Below are positions 16,951 to 25,620 of a stretch of 64,000 nucleotides of DNA, piece after piece. The first letter of the stretch is position 1. Each line of letters begins with the position of its first letter. The stretch covers positions 62,001 through 126,000 of the forward strand of contig JABAQQ010000020.1 of NCBI GenBank assembly GCA_019187225.1, in the 5' to 3' direction. The translations under genes were made by a program, and so were the position numbers. The notes beneath the pieces were generated by a model. The model did not search any database and was not told the DNA's origin. It worked only from the letters and a program-made list of their open reading frames with translations. Source of the stretch: Saprospiraceae bacterium. GTDB taxonomy: Bacteria > Bacteroidota > Bacteroidia > Chitinophagales > Saprospiraceae.

Positions 16951-18837
16951 CTACCTCCCCGCCCGCTGCTCCAACTGCTCCCGGCTCAATGTGATGAGGT
17001 GGCCGATGGGTTTTCCGTTGCGATAAGTAACCACCCGCAGCGTGATCGGGCCTTCGGGCAATTCGACGGGCGCCGAATATTTCGCGGAATGGTCGTCGGG
17101 CATGGTTTCATCTGTAGAGTAATAAATATCGAGCCCGGGCACTTCGGCCTCCATTTCCAGCCATAGTTTGCCGTCTTTCATGCTTGTGCGGACAATCGCG
17201 TCGTAGATGGCGCGGCTGTAATTGATGCCCGCTGCGTCGGCGCGCGCGAAGTGCGTTTCCATGCGTTGCACAAAATCTTCCCAGTTTTTCTTCTCTTTCG
17301 GCGACCAGTACACTTCCGACAGAGCCCAGGCGCGCGGGTAAGTCATGTATTCGGCATAACGGAGCGTGGGCACCTGCTCCGTCCAGAGGTTGCCCTGACC
17401 GCCGAGGATGTATTTGGGATCCACGCCGTCGGGCACCGGCTCGAAACTGTAGGATTTTTTGCAGCGCAGGTGCGCATAAATCGGCGGGTCAACCGTCGGG
17501 TCGCCTTGCGTATAATCGAGGTAAGCAAATGTCGTGGGCGTCATCACCACATCGTGGCCCATTTGCGCGGCTTCGATGCCGCCTTTGGTGCCGCGCCAGC
17601 TCATCACCGTCGCTTCGGGCGAAATGCCGCCTTCTAGTATTTCGTCCCAGCCGAGCAGTTTTTTGCCTTTGGCTTTGAGGATACCCTCTACCCTGTTCAT
17701 AAAATAGCCCTGTAAATCCTCCACATGCCGGATGTTCAGTTTTTTCATCAGCGCCTGACATCCGGGGTCTTCTTTCCAGTAGCCCTTGTAACATTCGTCG
17801 CCGCCGACGTGGATATAGGGATTGGGAAACAGCGCGGCGACTTCGGTAAACACCTTATCCAGAAACTCGTACACCTTTTCGTCCGACGGATTGAGCGTGT
17901 TCTCGATGTTCATCTTGAACGTGCCGTTGCCGTACCAGTCGGCAAAATGCGTCCCGGGGTTCACTTTGGTATCGGGATTTTTGGTGCAACTCAATTCCGG
18001 ATAAGCCGCAAGCGCCGCCATGCTGTGGCCGGGCACGTCAATTTCGGGCACGATGGTCACGTTGCGCTCCTGGGCGTAGCGCACCACCTCGCGGATGTCG
18101 TCGTGGGTATAAAAACCGCCGTAGGTGGTGGGTTCGCCCGGTTTGGGGTCGGCGCGCTCGCCGAAACGCCCCGCGCGCGCTACCCGCCATGCGCCGACCG
18201 AGGTGAGTTTGGGCAGCGATTTGATCTCGATGCGCCAACCGTTGTCGTCGGTCAGGTGCCAGTGGAAAGTGTTGTATTTCAGGCGGGCGATCTCGTCTAT
18301 ATATTTCTTGACGTCTTCCTTGGAGAAAAAGTGCCGGCTTACGTCGAGCATGATGCCGCGCCAGCCGAAGCGCGGGTAATCCGTGATCTTCACCGCAGGA
18401 ATGCTCCAGTTGGCCTGCACGGGTGTTTTGCTTTCGATCTCTTTGGGCAGGAGTTGCAGCAGGGTTTGCATGCCGTAAAACAAACCCGCCGGTTGGTTGG
18501 CCGTCAACACCACACCTTTCGGACCGGCATCGAGGGTATAACCTTCTTTGCCGAGCTTTTCATTGGGCGTGCTGTTCAGGTTCAGCTGAATGGACGACTT
18601 AAGGGCTCGTTGCGGTTTAAGGGCGAAGCCTGTCGGAGCATTCAGTTTTTGCGCCAGCATATCAGCCACAGTCTGTCCTGCAGGATTGTCGAAGCCGATG
18701 GTCGTTGCCTTCGTCAGGGCAAAAGATCCGGTGAGTTGTTGTATTTCAACGGGTTGCGGGATCAGGTGGATGGGGGTGTTTTGAGCGGTCGCAGCAGCGA
18801 GCGCCAAAACAAGCGGGAGGAAAAGTAATTTTTTCAT
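16951..18837 (-). CDS. beta-N-acetylhexosaminidase, glycoside hydrolase family 20
   Basis: 628 residues with a signal peptide (MKKLLFLPLVLALAAATAQ). An N-terminal GH20b-like domain (~20-150) precedes the TIM-barrel (~155-510), where RFGWRGIMLDVSRHF, FHWHLTDDNGWRIEI and HVGGDE (catalytic pair D347-E348) identify GH20, an enzyme using substrate-assisted catalysis to release terminal GlcNAc or GalNAc. A small beta-rich C-terminal domain follows. It acts in the periplasm or on the surface, probably on chitin oligosaccharides, peptidoglycan fragments or glycoproteins. No SusC/SusD pair adjoins, so it is not part of a standard polysaccharide utilisation locus. Confidence 0.93.
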   Translation of the reverse strand: MKKLLFLPLVLALAAATAQNTPIHLIPQPVEIQQLTGSFALTKATTIGFDNPAGQTVADMLAQKLNAPTGFALKPQRALKSSIQLNLNSTPNEKLGKEGYTLDAGPKGVVLTANQPAGLFYGMQTLLQLLPKEIESKTPVQANWSIPAVKITDYPRFGWRGIMLDVSRHFFSKEDVKKYIDEIARLKYNTFHWHLTDDNGWRIEIKSLPKLTSVGAWRVARAGRFGERADPKPGEPTTYGGFYTHDDIREVVRYAQERNVTIVPEIDVPGHSMAALAAYPELSCTKNPDTKVNPGTHFADWYGNGTFKMNIENTLNPSDEKVYEFLDKVFTEVAALFPNPYIHVGGDECYKGYWKEDPGCQALMKKLNIRHVEDLQGYFMNRVEGILKAKGKKLLGWDEILEGGISPEATVMSWRGTKGGIEAAQMGHDVVMTPTTFAYLDYTQGDPTVDPPIYAHLRCKKSYSFEPVPDGVDPKYILGGQGNLWTEQVPTLRYAEYMTYPRAWALSEVYWSPKEKKNWEDFVQRMETHFARADAAGINYSRAIYDAIVRTSMKDGKLWLEMEAEVPGLDIYYSTDETMPDDHSAKYSAPVELPEGPITLRVVTYRNGKPIGHLITLSREQLEQRAGR

Positions 18838-19008
18838 CTTGCGAAACCGTTTTTGTCAGTTTTCGCGAAGGAAGAAAGGTTTTGGGACAGGGGCAAGCAT
18901 ATACACAAGATTTTCTCAAAACGCGCCTCGGTAACCGTCCTGGATCAATTTCCACATAAAAAGAGGAAATTGATTTATACTTGCCCGCACAAATACCGAC
19001 CGGAAACG

Positions 19009-22000
19009 ATGAAACTCGACACGCTCTCCATCGCCAAATCGCTCCAGCCCGCCTACCGCATCCGCAACGTGGAGCGCAGCCAACTCGAACGCTTCAAAAC
19101 CGAACTGAGGCGGCTGTTCCAAAGCATCGAACACGCTTCCGGCGAATCCGAAGAGCATTTCAAAAACATCGTCGCCGATTTTCTCAAAAATGTCTGGTAC
19201 CGTGACGAACATTACATCAACACCCGCGACCGGCAAGACCTTACCATCCGCACCGGCAAAACCGCCAAAGACCCCGTCGGCGTTATCATCGAAGCCAAGA
19301 AACCCGGCAACCGCGCCGAAATGATGAACGCCGAAAAACCCAACGCAAAAGCCCTCCACGAACTCCTCCGCTACTACCTCCATGAACGCCGGCAATCGGG
19401 CAACCGCGACATCAAACGCCTGATTATCACCAACGTGGAGGAGTGGTTCGTTTTCGATGCCGCCGACTTCGAGCGACACATTTACAGCAATGCGGCTTTG
19501 TTGAAACAATATACCGACTGGCACGAAAAACGCCTCGGCGCGGGCAATACCGACTGGTTTTACAAAGAGATCGCCGCGCCGTTTTTTGAAAAAGAACTGC
19601 CGACGCTGGCCTGTACGCATTTCCGGCTCGACACTTTCCGCACCGCCGCTGAAAACAACGACGACGAGCAATTGCTCGACCTCTATAAAATCCTCTCGCC
19701 CGAACACCTGCTCAAAAAACCTTTCGCCAACGACGCCAACACCCTCAACAAACAATTCTACGACGAACTGCTCTACATCCTCGGGCTGGAAGAAGTGAAA
19801 GAAGGCAGCAAAAAACTCATCGAACGCGCCGGAAAACGCCGGCAGGAAGGCAGTCTGCTCGAAAACACGCTCAACAAACTCGACGTGACGGGCAAGTGGC
19901 GCAAAGCCCCCGACCTCGCCGGTTTTGGAGAAAAAGAAGAAGAACAGCGGTTCAGCATCGCCCTCGAACTCTGCATCGCCTGGCTCAACCGCATCCTGTT
20001 TCTCAAACTCCTCGAAGGCCAACTCAAACGCTGGAAACCCGCCGAGCCACTCAGCACTTTCCTCCGCGCCGATTTCATCAAAGACTTCGACGATCTTTCG
20101 CAACTTTTCTTTGAAGTCCTCAATCGCCCTTACGACCAACGCCGCCCCGCCGTGCAGCAACGCTACGGCAATTTGCCTTACCTCAACAGCAGCCTCTTCG
20201 AACCTACCACGCTCGAAGACGCCATTTTCAGCGTGGAAAGCCTCGACGACCGCGCCGAAATGAGCCTCGCGCCCAACACCGTGCTGCGCGACGCTAACGG
20301 CCAGCGCCGCAGCGGACGCATGAACACGCTCCACTACCTGCTCGCTTTCCTCGATGCCTACGACTTCAGCAGCAGCGGCAAAGCCCGCGTACAGGCCGAC
20401 AACCGCGACGTCATCAACGCCGCCGTGCTCGGCCTCATCTTCGAAAAAATAAACGGCTACCGCGACGGCTCTTTCTTCACGCCGGGTTTCATCACGATGT
20501 ATATGTGCCGCGAAACGTTGCGCCGCGCCATTTTGCAAAAATTCAACGAACGCTACGGCTGGAACTGCGCCGATCTCGGCGAACTTTACAATCACCTCGA
20601 AACCAGTAAAATAGCCGAATACAACGAACTCGTCAACAGCCTGCGCATCTGCGACCCCGCCGTCGGCTCAGGCCATTTTCTCGTCAGCGCGCTCGACGAA
20701 CTCATCGCCCTCAAGAGCGAACTCGACATCCTCTGCGACCGCAATGGTCGCCGCCTGCGCGATGTGCGCGCCAGCGTCGGCAACGACGAACTCATCGTGA
20801 CCGACACCGAAACCGACCAGCCCGTCGAGTATCGCCCCGGCGTGGCTGTCTCCCAGCGCATCCAGGAAGCCTTGTTTCACGAAAAACAAAGCCTCATCGA
20901 AAACTGCCTCTTCGGCGTGGACATCAATCCCAAATCGGTCATGATTTGCCGCCTGCGGCTGTGGATCGAGTTGCTGAAACACGCTTATTTTAAAACGGCG
21001 GACGGTGGATGGCCTACGGTAGACGGCGGGCTGGAAACTTTGCCCAACATTGACATCAACATCAAGACAGGGAATTCATTGGTGAGCCGTTTCGCGCTCG
21101 GCGAAGATTTGAAAGGCGCATTAAAAAGCATCAAATACAGCATCAACGACTACCGGAATTTTGTCCGCGACTACAAAAATTCGAGAGATAAAGAGGTAAA
21201 AAGAGGGCTTTTGATGATTATTGATGAAATCAAGAATAATTTTCGTTCGGAAATCGGGCGCAATGACCCCAAAGTGACCCGCCTGCAAAAACTGACCAGC
21301 GAACTCTATCATCGCTTCACGGGCAATTTCCTTTTCGAACCGGAAGTGCCTTATGGCGGGAAAAAGCAGCCCGCTGATTCTCTGGAAGCGAAGCGGGAAA
21401 AGGCGAAAGCGGAACTCGAAAAGGAAATTGCCAAACTCAGCAGCGAAATAGAAGAAATCAAAAACAACAAGATTTTCAAAAACGCCTTCGAATGGCGTTT
21501 CGAATTCCCCGAAGTGCTCGACGACGACGGACGTTTTGTCGGTTTCGATGTCGTGGTGGGCAATCCGCCCTACATCCGGCAGGAAGAACTCGGCGCGCAA
21601 AAGCCTCATTTACAGCAACATTATCAAACCTTTGCCGGTACCGCCGACCTCTACGTTTATTTCGTGGAACGCGGACTGAACGTGCTGCGTCCCGGAGGAC
21701 AGTTCAGTTACATCCTGCCCAACAAGTGGATGCGCGCGGGCTACGGCGACCGTTTGCGCCAATTCGTCAAGGGCCGCCGGCTGCTCGCCGTCAGCGATTT
21801 CGGCGACTTGCCCGTGTTCGAGGAAGCCACGACTTACCCCTGCATTTTGGAAATGCAAAACGCTCCGGCGGACGACGATTTTTCAGCCGCCAACATCCAG
21901 ACGCTTGATTTTCAAAACGGACTGCCGGAATACCTGCACCAAAACGCCTTCCGCGTCGGCATCGCGGGTTTGCAGGATTCGGGCTGGACGCTCAGCGACC

Positions 22001-22824
22001 AAAGCGTACAAAACCTGCTCGAAAAACTCCGCCGCGCCGGAAAACCGCTCGGCGAATACGTGAACGGGAAAATTTACTACGGTATCAAAACCGGCCTGAA
22101 CGAAGCCTTTGTCATTGACGCCGCCACCCGTGAGCGTTTGATTTCCGAAGACCCGAAGAGTGGGGAAGTGATAAAACCGTTTTTGGCGGGAAGGGATATA
22201 AAAAGGTATCAGACGCCTGTGAGTGATAAGTTCTTGATTTTCACAAGACGAGGGATAAAAATTGACGGTTACCCCGCGATAAAAAAACACTTGGAACAAT
22301 TCAAAGAAAGACTAATGCCTAAGCCTAAAAATCATGTGGGCGATTGGCCGGGACGAAAAGAAGGCAGTTATCAATGGTTTGAAATTCAAGATTCTGTAGA
22401 TTACTTCATTGAATTTGAAGAGCCTAAAATCATTTATCCCAATATTTGCAAACGACCTGAATTTACTTTTGATGAAAATGGTATTTATACTAATCAAAAA
22501 TGCTTTATCATCTCGGTGGATGACGATTTTCTAGTTGGCTATCTGAATTCGTCTGTTGTATTTTTCCTTTTCAGACAAATTTTGCCAAAACTGCGAGGCG
22601 ATTTCTACGAACCCTCTTTTGTCTATTTTTCAAAATTTCCAGTTCCTGAAATTTCCGAAACAGCCCAACAGCCCATCATCTCCCTCGTCACCCGCATCCT
22701 CGCCGCCAAACGCGCCGACCCGCAGGCCGACACTTCGGCGCTGGAGGCTGAGATAGACGGGCTGGTGTACCAGTTGTACGGCCTGACGGAGGAGGAAATC
22801 GGGATCGTGGAGGGCAAGGCCTGA
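19009..22824 (+). CDS. type IIG (Eco57I-like) restriction-modification enzyme
   Basis: About 1,271 residues from the ATG at 19009; upstream in-frame sequence lacks family character. A PD-(D/E)xK-like nuclease lies near residue 95 (VGVIIEAKKPG), followed by a helical connector, an N6-adenine methyltransferase with the SAM motif DPAVGSGHF at ~549 and the catalytic NPPY at ~855, and a C-terminal target-recognition domain. One polypeptide would cleave unmethylated DNA and methylate its own site. The recognition region (about 22150-22650) is clearly richer in A and T than the rest, suggesting exchange of specificity. The stop codon lies at the edge of the first REP palindrome. Confidence 0.9.
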   Translation: MKLDTLSIAKSLQPAYRIRNVERSQLERFKTELRRLFQSIEHASGESEEHFKNIVADFLKNVWYRDEHYINTRDRQDLTIRTGKTAKDPVGVIIEAKKPGNRAEMMNAEKPNAKALHELLRYYLHERRQSGNRDIKRLIITNVEEWFVFDAADFERHIYSNAALLKQYTDWHEKRLGAGNTDWFYKEIAAPFFEKELPTLACTHFRLDTFRTAAENNDDEQLLDLYKILSPEHLLKKPFANDANTLNKQFYDELLYILGLEEVKEGSKKLIERAGKRRQEGSLLENTLNKLDVTGKWRKAPDLAGFGEKEEEQRFSIALELCIAWLNRILFLKLLEGQLKRWKPAEPLSTFLRADFIKDFDDLSQLFFEVLNRPYDQRRPAVQQRYGNLPYLNSSLFEPTTLEDAIFSVESLDDRAEMSLAPNTVLRDANGQRRSGRMNTLHYLLAFLDAYDFSSSGKARVQADNRDVINAAVLGLIFEKINGYRDGSFFTPGFITMYMCRETLRRAILQKFNERYGWNCADLGELYNHLETSKIAEYNELVNSLRICDPAVGSGHFLVSALDELIALKSELDILCDRNGRRLRDVRASVGNDELIVTDTETDQPVEYRPGVAVSQRIQEALFHEKQSLIENCLFGVDINPKSVMICRLRLWIELLKHAYFKTADGGWPTVDGGLETLPNIDINIKTGNSLVSRFALGEDLKGALKSIKYSINDYRNFVRDYKNSRDKEVKRGLLMIIDEIKNNFRSEIGRNDPKVTRLQKLTSELYHRFTGNFLFEPEVPYGGKKQPADSLEAKREKAKAELEKEIAKLSSEIEEIKNNKIFKNAFEWRFEFPEVLDDDGRFVGFDVVVGNPPYIRQEELGAQKPHLQQHYQTFAGTADLYVYFVERGLNVLRPGGQFSYILPNKWMRAGYGDRLRQFVKGRRLLAVSDFGDLPVFEEATTYPCILEMQNAPADDDFSAANIQTLDFQNGLPEYLHQNAFRVGIAGLQDSGWTLSDQSVQNLLEKLRRAGKPLGEYVNGKIYYGIKTGLNEAFVIDAATRERLISEDPKSGEVIKPFLAGRDIKRYQTPVSDKFLIFTRRGIKIDGYPAIKKHLEQFKERLMPKPKNHVGDWPGRKEGSYQWFEIQDSVDYFIEFEEPKIIYPNICKRPEFTFDENGIYTNQKCFIISVDDDFLVGYLNSSVVFFLFRQILPKLRGDFYEPSFVYFSKFPVPEISETAQQPIISLVTRILAAKRADPQADTSALEAEIDGLVYQLYGLTEEEIGIVEGKA

Positions 22825-22827
22825 GCG

Positions 22828-22913
22828 ACGTTTACGAAACCTCGAAGGTTTCGTAAACGTGGGAACGAGAAGCCTGAGCGACGTTTACGAAACCTTCGAG
22901 GTTTCGTAAACGT
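22828..22913. repeat. pair of REP palindromes upstream of RAYT gene
   Basis: Two copies of a palindrome with arms ACGTTTACGAAACC, at 22828-22860 and 22881-22913, differing by a few bases in the centre. Each is preceded by GCCTGAGCG, so the unit of about 52 bp is a tandem direct repeat. The first unit contributes the restriction gene's TGA stop. A third, partial copy at 23628-23649 lies on the other side of the transposase gene, the arrangement expected of REP/BIME elements and their RAYT. Confidence 0.85.
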
Positions 22914-22946
22914 GGGGAAACATGAAAACATAAAATCTTATACACC

Positions 22947-23612
22947 ATGAAAACAAATTACTGGGAAAAACTCGAACCTGACGTCATCTATCACATCTAC
23001 AACCGGACAGTCGGCAAAGACAACCTGTTCAACAACGACGGCAACTATCAATTTTTCCTCAATCAATGGAAAACCTACCTGCCTTATCTGGATGTGTATG
23101 CATACTGTCTGATGCCCAACCATTTTCATTTTCTTGCTAAAGTAAAACCAGTGGATGCCGAACTGGGAAAGCATCTTGACGAACAAAGAACCAAGAAGAG
23201 CCAACAATTCATCGAAGGAGAAATACCGTATTCAGAATACCTGGAAGACCAATTCAAGCGATTTTTCAGCAGTTATGCGCTGGCGTACAACAAACAACAA
23301 GACCGTCACGGGGCACTTTTCCAAAAGCGGTTCAAGCGTATTTCGGTGATAGACGAGTACAAACTGCATTATCTGTTGGCTTACATCCATCACAACCCTT
23401 TGCACCATCATTTTTGCCACGCATACACGGATTGGAAATACTCGTCTTGGTCGGCTTATCTAAACTTGCACCAGCCGTCCCTTTTGAACAGAGAAGAAGT
23501 ATTGAGTTGGTTCGACGCGGATATGAAAAAGGCGCAAGAGCGATTTCTAAAATACCACGAGGATTTCAGGATAGATAAAAAGATGGAAAATGAGACGTTT
23601 GAGGATGATTAG
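22947..23612 (+). CDS. REP-associated tyrosine transposase (RAYT, Y1/IS200-like)
   Basis: 221 residues with a Y1 transposase fold. The HUH motif is in YCLMPNHFHFLAKV and the predicted catalytic tyrosine in LLAYIHHNPLHHHF; the extra C-terminal WKYSSWSAYL block and the lack of flanking IS200 ends are typical of RAYTs, which act on REP hairpins as single-strand endonucleases. REP palindromes lie directly upstream and downstream, supporting the assignment. RAYTs are usually single-copy and vertically kept; their benefit to the host is unresolved. The gene separates the restriction enzyme from the toxin-antitoxin pair. Confidence 0.88.
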   Translation: MKTNYWEKLEPDVIYHIYNRTVGKDNLFNNDGNYQFFLNQWKTYLPYLDVYAYCLMPNHFHFLAKVKPVDAELGKHLDEQRTKKSQQFIEGEIPYSEYLEDQFKRFFSSYALAYNKQQDRHGALFQKRFKRISVIDEYKLHYLLAYIHHNPLHHHFCHAYTDWKYSSWSAYLNLHQPSLLNREEVLSWFDADMKKAQERFLKYHEDFRIDKKMENETFEDD

Positions 23613-23627
23613 GCGCTACGTTTCGCC

Positions 23628-23649
23628 ACGTTTACGAAACCTTCAAGGT
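23628..23649. repeat. partial REP copy downstream of RAYT
   Basis: ACGTTTACGAAACCTTCAAG matches the left arm and centre of the REP palindromes at 22828-22913; the right arm is lost after AAGGT. It marks the distal edge of the REP-RAYT unit. Confidence 0.7.
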
Positions 23650-23711
23650 CTATCGATTAGCATGAAAACAAACCTGAAATTTTCCGCCAAAAATCCGTAG
23701 ATTTGCCTCCC

Positions 23712-23993
23712 ATGACAGCACGAGAAACATACATCCGCCATCGCCGCCCTTTGTTCTGGTCGGTGAGCGAGGACAAACTGTCCGGCATCAGCGACGAGTT
23801 GCTGGTGGAGACCGTGCTCAACTACGGCACGCTCGACGATGTGCGGGAATTGATAAAACTGCTGGGTTTGCAACAAACGGCCGCCATTTTTTACAAAACT
23901 TCGACCAACCGCCCCCGGCACAACTATTTCCCGGAAGTGGCCAATTTCTTTCGTCTTTACTTCAATCGCCATGCACCCGGAGATACTGTCTGA
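23712..23993 (+). CDS. putative antitoxin of AbiEii-like pair (DUF6922-like)
   Basis: 93 residues from the ATG at 23712. The pattern FWSVSEDKLSGISDELLVETVLNYG...VRELIKLLG is a small helical protein found next to AbiEii-like nucleotidyltransferases in Bacteroidota and is taken to be the cognate antitoxin. It differs from the classical AbiEi winged-helix antitoxin. It overlaps the toxin gene by 23 bases. A TAGATTTG box, matching the Bacteroidota -7 consensus, lies at 23698-23705, close enough to the ATG that the message may be leaderless; no good -33 element was seen. Confidence 0.65.
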   Translation: MTARETYIRHRRPLFWSVSEDKLSGISDELLVETVLNYGTLDDVRELIKLLGLQQTAAIFYKTSTNRPRHNYFPEVANFFRLYFNRHAPGDTV

Positions 23994-24585
23994 ACAACAG
24001 CGCCTGTTGCTGCCTTTTGTACAAAGCCTGAAGCGGGAGTATTATCTTGTCGGCGGCACAGCGATAGCTCTTCACATCGGGCACCGACAATCCATTGACT
24101 TTGATTTGTTTAAAAAAGGAATTGTACGCCGCGAAAAATTGGCGCAAAATCTCCGGCAGCAAGGTTTTGAGTTTCAGTTGCTGTTCGCGAATACCGAAAG
24201 TTTCCATGTATCGGTTGAAGGCGTAAAACTCACTTTTTTTCAATTCCCATTCGACATTCCCGCAAAAACGACCTTTGAGGGTATTCGTATGCCCGATTTG
24301 TTGCACCTCGCGGCGATGAAATCTTATGCGTTGGGCAGACGGGCGAAATGGAAGGATTATCTGGATTTGTACTTCATATTGCGCGACTATTTTTCACTGA
24401 CTGACGTGATTAAAAAAGCCGAGACCTTATTTCCCGCGCTATTTTCTCCGAAATTGTTTCGCCAGCAACTGTGTTATTTTGATGATGTGGACTACACTGA
24501 GGAAGTGATCTATATGCTGGGCCACGAAGTCGGAGAAGAAGAGGTGAAAGATTTCCTGATCAATATTGCCACTAAAACACTATGA
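23971..24585 (+). CDS. nucleotidyltransferase AbiEii/AbiGii toxin family protein
   Basis: 204 residues. The nucleotidyltransferase signature YLVGGTAIALHIGHRQSIDFD (GG followed by an S.D.D acidic pair) lies at ~28-48, and the conserved late motif KSYALGRRAKWKDYLDLYF at ~115-133. AbiEii toxins act by transferring nucleotides, at least some to tRNA acceptor ends, and give phage-abortive infection or plasmid stabilisation. It overlaps its predicted antitoxin by 23 bases and should be co-translated with it. At 204 residues it is shorter than classical AbiEii, as are many Bacteroidota homologues. Confidence 0.8.
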   Translation: MHPEILSEQQRLLLPFVQSLKREYYLVGGTAIALHIGHRQSIDFDLFKKGIVRREKLAQNLRQQGFEFQLLFANTESFHVSVEGVKLTFFQFPFDIPAKTTFEGIRMPDLLHLAAMKSYALGRRAKWKDYLDLYFILRDYFSLTDVIKKAETLFPALFSPKLFRQQLCYFDDVDYTEEVIYMLGHEVGEEEVKDFLINIATKTL

Positions 24586-24661
24586 TAATTTTGTTCGTGC
24601 CGCACTTTGTTGATTTCCGTGTTATATGGCAATTTAAATCAACTGGAAGTAGAGGTTAGAT

Positions 24662-25594
24662 TCAGATATTTGGCAACTCCACCGCCACCTTCCCCCAAAA
24701 CGCATCGTCGAGCAAGCGGGCGCTGCCGATCAGGGCGGCTGTTTCGTACAGGCGGGAGGCCGATATTTTGGTAAGAACACCCGCCCGTTGCAGGTCGTCG
24801 CGAAAAGCGGCTTCGAAGAGCGGCAGCGCGTGCGCGATGTTGCCGCCGATGACGAGGATTTCCGCGCCGAATGTTTTGAGCCACGGAGCGAGGCATTCCG
24901 CCAGGTTGTGCCCGAATTGTTCAAAAAGACTTTTTACGCTGCCATCGGCGCCGGCTTTATCCATCAATACTTTCACGCCTTCCGCTTGCTCTCCTGTTCG
25001 TTTTTCATATTCCTGTAAGAACCATTTCGTGGAAAAATAGTCGTCGGCGATGCTGTCTTTGAACGGCAGGTGCCACAGGCAGCCCTCTTTCGGCACATCT
25101 TCCCGCGCTACCACCGGTACGCCGCCGTCTATAAAAGCGGAACCGAAACCCGTGCCTAAAGTGATCACGACTACTTTTTGAAAACCTTTGCCTTCTCCGA
25201 GCCATGCCTCCCCCACCGCAAAAGCGGTCGCATCGTTCAGGAAACGCATGGGCAGGTCGTCCTTCATCGCCAGCAGCGGATCCAACGCGGAAGGAATGTG
25301 CACCCCGTACAATTTCGGGAACTTGTGTTGCATCCTCGAAATGCCGTTGCGGTATTCGAAGGGACCGGGAATGGCGAAGCCGATGCCCGCCAGTTGCGTT
25401 GCGTCCACTTTCGCGATCGTTTCATTCAATGCCTTCGCCCAGTTGTGCAGGATGACGCCCAAGGCAGCATCGTGTCGGTACGATGCCCGCGAAAGGGTGC
25501 CTTCCAGCACCCTGCCTTCCCGGATGTGTACCGCCGCGCAGGTAATGTGCGTGCCGCCGATATCGACGCCGATGGAGATGTTTTTTTGTGTCAT
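24662..25594 (-). CDS. ROK family kinase (glucokinase-like)
   Basis: 310 residues in the sugar-kinase/actin-fold ROK family. Visible are the phosphate loop GVDIGGTHITCA, GIGFAIPGPF, the catalytic aspartate region RFLNDATAFAVGEAW and the second phosphate loop TLGTGFGSAFI, with the adenosine motif LVIGGNIA. The CxCGxxGCxE zinc motif of most ROK proteins is missing: the equivalent region reads KEGCLWHLPF. It likely phosphorylates glucose or a related hexose in the cytoplasm, with specificity unknown. It lies 26 bases downstream of the metallopeptidase-TPR gene on the same strand, so the two may be co-transcribed. Confidence 0.85.
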   Translation of the reverse strand: MTQKNISIGVDIGGTHITCAAVHIREGRVLEGTLSRASYRHDAALGVILHNWAKALNETIAKVDATQLAGIGFAIPGPFEYRNGISRMQHKFPKLYGVHIPSALDPLLAMKDDLPMRFLNDATAFAVGEAWLGEGKGFQKVVVITLGTGFGSAFIDGGVPVVAREDVPKEGCLWHLPFKDSIADDYFSTKWFLQEYEKRTGEQAEGVKVLMDKAGADGSVKSLFEQFGHNLAECLAPWLKTFGAEILVIGGNIAHALPLFEAAFRDDLQRAGVLTKISASRLYETAALIGSARLLDDAFWGKVAVELPNI

Positions 25595-25620
25595 GATATA
25601 ATTGTTTGAATGGGGTGCGT

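Noticed and set aside
17725-18828. Plus-strand open frame of 367 codons opposite the GH20 gene
   Set aside because: A shadow of the hexosaminidase, whose catalytic motif and signal peptide are clear.
18916-20595. Minus-strand open frame of 559 codons opposite the restriction enzyme
   Set aside because: Phenylalanine/valine/glutamate-rich low-complexity product without family resemblance; the plus-strand frame has recognisable nuclease and methyltransferase motifs.
22828-22913. Tandem palindromes read as a double terminator for the restriction gene
   Set aside because: No T-runs follow, and a third partial copy on the far side of a RAYT gene fits REP elements better.
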